Below, piece after piece: positions 61,775 to 64,000 of a stretch of DNA of 64,000 bases. Below the pieces are notes generated by a model, which was not told where the DNA came from, made no database searches, and saw only the letters and a list, made by a program, of their open reading frames with translations. Source of the stretch: DASUNP01 sp963728545 (GTDB taxonomy: Bacteria; Acidobacteriota; Blastocatellia; UBA7656); assembly GCA_963728545.1 (NCBI GenBank), contig CAVSKO010000002.1, forward strand, positions 2,666,001-2,730,000, written 5' to 3'. Made by a program: the position numbers and the translations under genes. Each line of letters opens with the position of its first letter. Position 1 is the stretch's first letter.

Positions 61775-63685
61775 ATGAGACTACTTCGATGCTGCGCCGC
61801 GCTCGCAAGCCTGATCATCGGATTGCAGGTCACGGGCCTCTCGCAGGAGGCCGCGCCGGATGCGAATCGAGTAAAGGAGCGCTACACAAAATACGAGTAT
61901 CGTATTCCAATGCGCGACGGCGTGCGGCTTTTCACAGCCGTATACTCGCCGAAAGATGTGTCTCAAACCTATCCCTTCCTGCTGACTCGCACGCCCTACA
62001 GCATCGCGCCGTATGGTGTTGATAATTATCGCCCGGCGCTCGGCCCTTCGGAGCACTTCGAGAAAGAAGGGTTCATCTTCGTCTACCAGGACGCGCGCGG
62101 TCGCCACATGTCCGAAGGCCAGTTCTCGCAGGTGCGCCCTTTTCAACCGAACAAACGCACGCCGAAAGAGTTCGACGAAAGCACAGATACCTACGACACC
62201 ATCGAATGGCTTTTGAAGAACGTTCCGAATCACAACGGGAAGGTAGGCATGATCGGCATATCTCAGCCCGGCTTTCACGTCGCCGCCAGCATGATGGACG
62301 CGCACCCTGCGCTAAAGGCTGTCTCACCGCAAGCGCCGACCACCGATTACTACATGGGCGATGATGTATATCACAACGGCGCGTTCATGCTGGCGGCAAA
62401 CTTCGGCTTCTACGGTTTCTTCCTGCCGCGCTTAGGCTCGCCGACGCGGCCTAAAGAAAGTCTCGATTTCGATTTCGGCACGCCCGATGGTTACGAGTTC
62501 TTTTTGAGCTTAGGCCCGCTCGCCGAATCGAATAAGAAATACTTCAAGGGCGAAGCCACCTATTGGCAAGAGATCGTTGACCATCCAAACTATGACGAGT
62601 TCTGGCAGCAACGCTCGCTATGGAAGTTCATGAAGAACGTAAAGCCGGCGGTGCTCAACGTCGGCGGCTGGTTCGATGCCGAAGACCCGATGGGGCCGTT
62701 GCGCACTTATCGCGCCGTCGAAACTCTTAACCCTGACACGATAAACACTCTGGTGATGGGGCCATGGTGCCATGGCTGCTGGTCGCGCGGCGACGGCGAC
62801 AAATTAGGCAATCTCAACTTCGGCGTGAAGACATCGGCCGTATTCCGCGAGCAGATTCAGTTTCCATTTTTTATGCGCTACCTGAAAGACAAGCCGTTCA
62901 ATATTGCTGAAGCGTGGATGTTCATCACGGGGTTGAACGAATGGCGGCGGCTCGACGAGTGGCCTCCGAAGAACCTGCGACCGCTGACTTTTTACCTGCG
63001 CGACGGGGGCCGCTTGAATAACCAGTCGCCGGCCGAAGATGGTCAAAACGCATTTGACGAATACATCAGCGACCCGAACAAGCCTGTGCCGTATCTCGGT
63101 TATGTCGTGATGGGAATGACGCGAGACTACATGACCGAAGATCAGCGGTTCGCCTCCTCGCGCACAGACGTGCTGGTATACGAGACGGAGCCGCTCGAAT
63201 CTGATTTGACCGTCGCGGGCCCGATCAAAGTGAGGCTGCACGTATCAACGTCGGGGACTGATTCGGATTTCATCGTGAAAGTGATAGACGTCTATCCGGG
63301 AAATTATCCGACGCCCGCGCCCCAGCCGGGTCAGCCGACGGCTGCGAACCGTGTGATGATGGGCGGTTACCAACAGCTTGTGCGCGGCGAACCGTTTCGC
63401 GCCAAGTTCCGCAACAGCTTTCAAAAGCCGGAGCCGATGACGCCGGGCAAACCGACCGAGATCAGTTTCGAATTGCCGGACGTGTATCACAGCTTCCGCG
63501 CGGGACATAAACTCATGGTGCACGTGCAGAGCAGTTGGTTCCCGCTCATTGACCGAAACCCGCAGAAGTTCATGGAGATCCCGAAAGCGACCGCAGGTGA
63601 TTATCAAAAGGCCGCCGAGCGTGTTTATCGCTCGCGCAATCTGACATCATCAATTACCGTGATGGTCGAAGGAGCGCAACGCTAG
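61775..63685 (+). CDS. CocE/NonD-family secreted hydrolase (S15-like)
   Basis: 636 residues with a signal peptide (LLRCCAALASLIIGLQVTGL, cleavage near LSQEA). The alpha/beta hydrolase part holds YRIPMRDGVRLFTAVYSPKD, FVYQDARGRHMSEGQF, and the nucleophile elbow GMIGISQPGFHVAAS with serine. A galactose-binding-like C-terminal beta domain follows (about 445 onward: DVLVYETEPLESDLTVAGPI, KVRLHVSTSGTDSDFIVKVI, DVYPGNYP). It cleaves an ester or amide, such as an acylated antibiotic or glutaryl compound; the exact substrate cannot be told. Periplasmic or secreted. Confidence 0.94.
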   Translation: MRLLRCCAALASLIIGLQVTGLSQEAAPDANRVKERYTKYEYRIPMRDGVRLFTAVYSPKDVSQTYPFLLTRTPYSIAPYGVDNYRPALGPSEHFEKEGFIFVYQDARGRHMSEGQFSQVRPFQPNKRTPKEFDESTDTYDTIEWLLKNVPNHNGKVGMIGISQPGFHVAASMMDAHPALKAVSPQAPTTDYYMGDDVYHNGAFMLAANFGFYGFFLPRLGSPTRPKESLDFDFGTPDGYEFFLSLGPLAESNKKYFKGEATYWQEIVDHPNYDEFWQQRSLWKFMKNVKPAVLNVGGWFDAEDPMGPLRTYRAVETLNPDTINTLVMGPWCHGCWSRGDGDKLGNLNFGVKTSAVFREQIQFPFFMRYLKDKPFNIAEAWMFITGLNEWRRLDEWPPKNLRPLTFYLRDGGRLNNQSPAEDGQNAFDEYISDPNKPVPYLGYVVMGMTRDYMTEDQRFASSRTDVLVYETEPLESDLTVAGPIKVRLHVSTSGTDSDFIVKVIDVYPGNYPTPAPQPGQPTAANRVMMGGYQQLVRGEPFRAKFRNSFQKPEPMTPGKPTEISFELPDVYHSFRAGHKLMVHVQSSWFPLIDRNPQKFMEIPKATAGDYQKAAERVYRSRNLTSSITVMVEGAQR

Positions 63686-63728
63686 GATTAAGCAACGCCA
63701 GGCTTAATCGAGATAATCCGCATCGGCT

Positions 63729-64000
63729 CTATTTTCGGCCCAGGAACCTGATTCGGCCTGTGAAAGCGCGTCCTTGCGCGCCTCCGAATGTGAGAAACTC
63801 TGGCGAGTCAATGTTGTTATTTACGCCGGTCGGGTTATCGCGCCCGGTCACATTGTTGAAGCCCGCGCGCAAAGCCCATCTCAGCCCCAGCATCTGGAAT
63901 CTTCGTTCGACATGCACGTTCAAAGAAAAGTGCGCGGGCAATCGGCGAGAATTCGGCGTCCCGACCACTTGCTGATTTTGGTCAACAAGACTGAACGGAA
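63729..64000 (-). CDS. C-terminal end of a TonB-dependent receptor (partial at window edge)
   Basis: The last ~90 residues are in the window: VVGTPNSRRLPAHFSLNVHV, ERRFQMLGLRWALRAGFNNV, then DSPEFLTFGGAQGRAFTGRI ending RFLGRK. The beta-strand pattern, the GxxN(V)TG turn and an aromatic-rich barrel end fit an outer-membrane TonB-dependent receptor of the Cna-B-carboxypeptidase type, abundant in acidobacteria. The rest lies beyond base 64000. It is convergent with the CocE/NonD gene. Confidence 0.75.
   Translation of the reverse strand, partial: PFSLVDQNQQVVGTPNSRRLPAHFSLNVHVERRFQMLGLRWALRAGFNNVTGRDNPTGVNNNIDSPEFLTFGGAQGRAFTGRIRFLGRK

Overview
The window looks like a chromosomal segment of an acidobacterium, most probably class Blastocatellia. 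This is an inference from gene content: a complete high-affinity group 1h [NiFe]-hydrogenase locus, several ECF sigma factors of the type that pairs with Ser/Thr kinases or TPR anti-sigma proteins, c-type cytochromes, and many degraded gene fragments. Base composition is moderately GC-rich except for an AT-rich patch near 47.2-50.4 kb. No rRNA, tRNA or CRISPR array was recognised.

1-18.2 kb is a hydrogenase island, all on the minus strand. Read in the direction of transcription it holds small subunit hhyS, large subunit hhyL, a NifU-like protein, several proteins known only from group 1h loci, a maturation protease, two tiny membrane proteins, a YceI protein, and hypA-hypB-hypF-hypC-(SIS isomerase)-hypD-hypE; hypE runs off the left edge. 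Just upstream lies a second operon with overlapping genes: a second, orphan hydrogenase small subunit, a soluble PAS histidine kinase and a NarL-type response regulator. No large subunit accompanies the second hhyS, and the aspartate that replaces the usual proximal-cluster cysteine in hhyS1 is a glutamate in it. I infer a possible hydrogen or redox sensing module for the hydrogenase and regard this as the most interesting item in the window.

18.4-31.4 kb holds a P450, an alcohol dehydrogenase plus SRPBCC protein, an ECF sigma gene, a complete IS66-family element with 8-bp target duplication, a decayed sigma/anti-sigma pair, and two solute-binding-domain proteins (one with a VWA domain) divergent from a coiled-coil membrane protein. 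Three 11-bp repeats precede the latter.

31.4-47 kb carries an MFS exporter, a short-chain dehydrogenase fragment, a UBP zinc finger next to a cNMP-binding flavoprotein, an SRAP protein, a bacterial WGR-PARP, relics of a Hen1/Pnkp RNA-repair pair fused to a dehydrogenase, outer-membrane and exported proteins, a haem protein, and an MddA-like methyltransferase. 47.4-49.7 kb is an AT-rich insert between 44-bp direct repeats, with a PIN toxin pair. 50.5-56.3 kb has a divergent sigma factor with its anti-sigma protein, a di-haem peroxidase-like protein and an ankyrin lipoprotein. One conserved DNA element occurs upstream of four separate minus-strand units, including the sigma gene, so a sigma regulon is plausible. 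56.6-64 kb has an ECF sigma and a Ser/Thr kinase-TPR protein, a patch of gene debris, a CocE/NonD hydrolase and the end of a TonB-dependent receptor.

Four minus-strand genes (both hhyS copies, a medium-chain dehydrogenase and the anti-sigma gene) each become full length if exactly one base is removed. This could be real decay or residual indel errors, and it should be settled before interpreting those genes.
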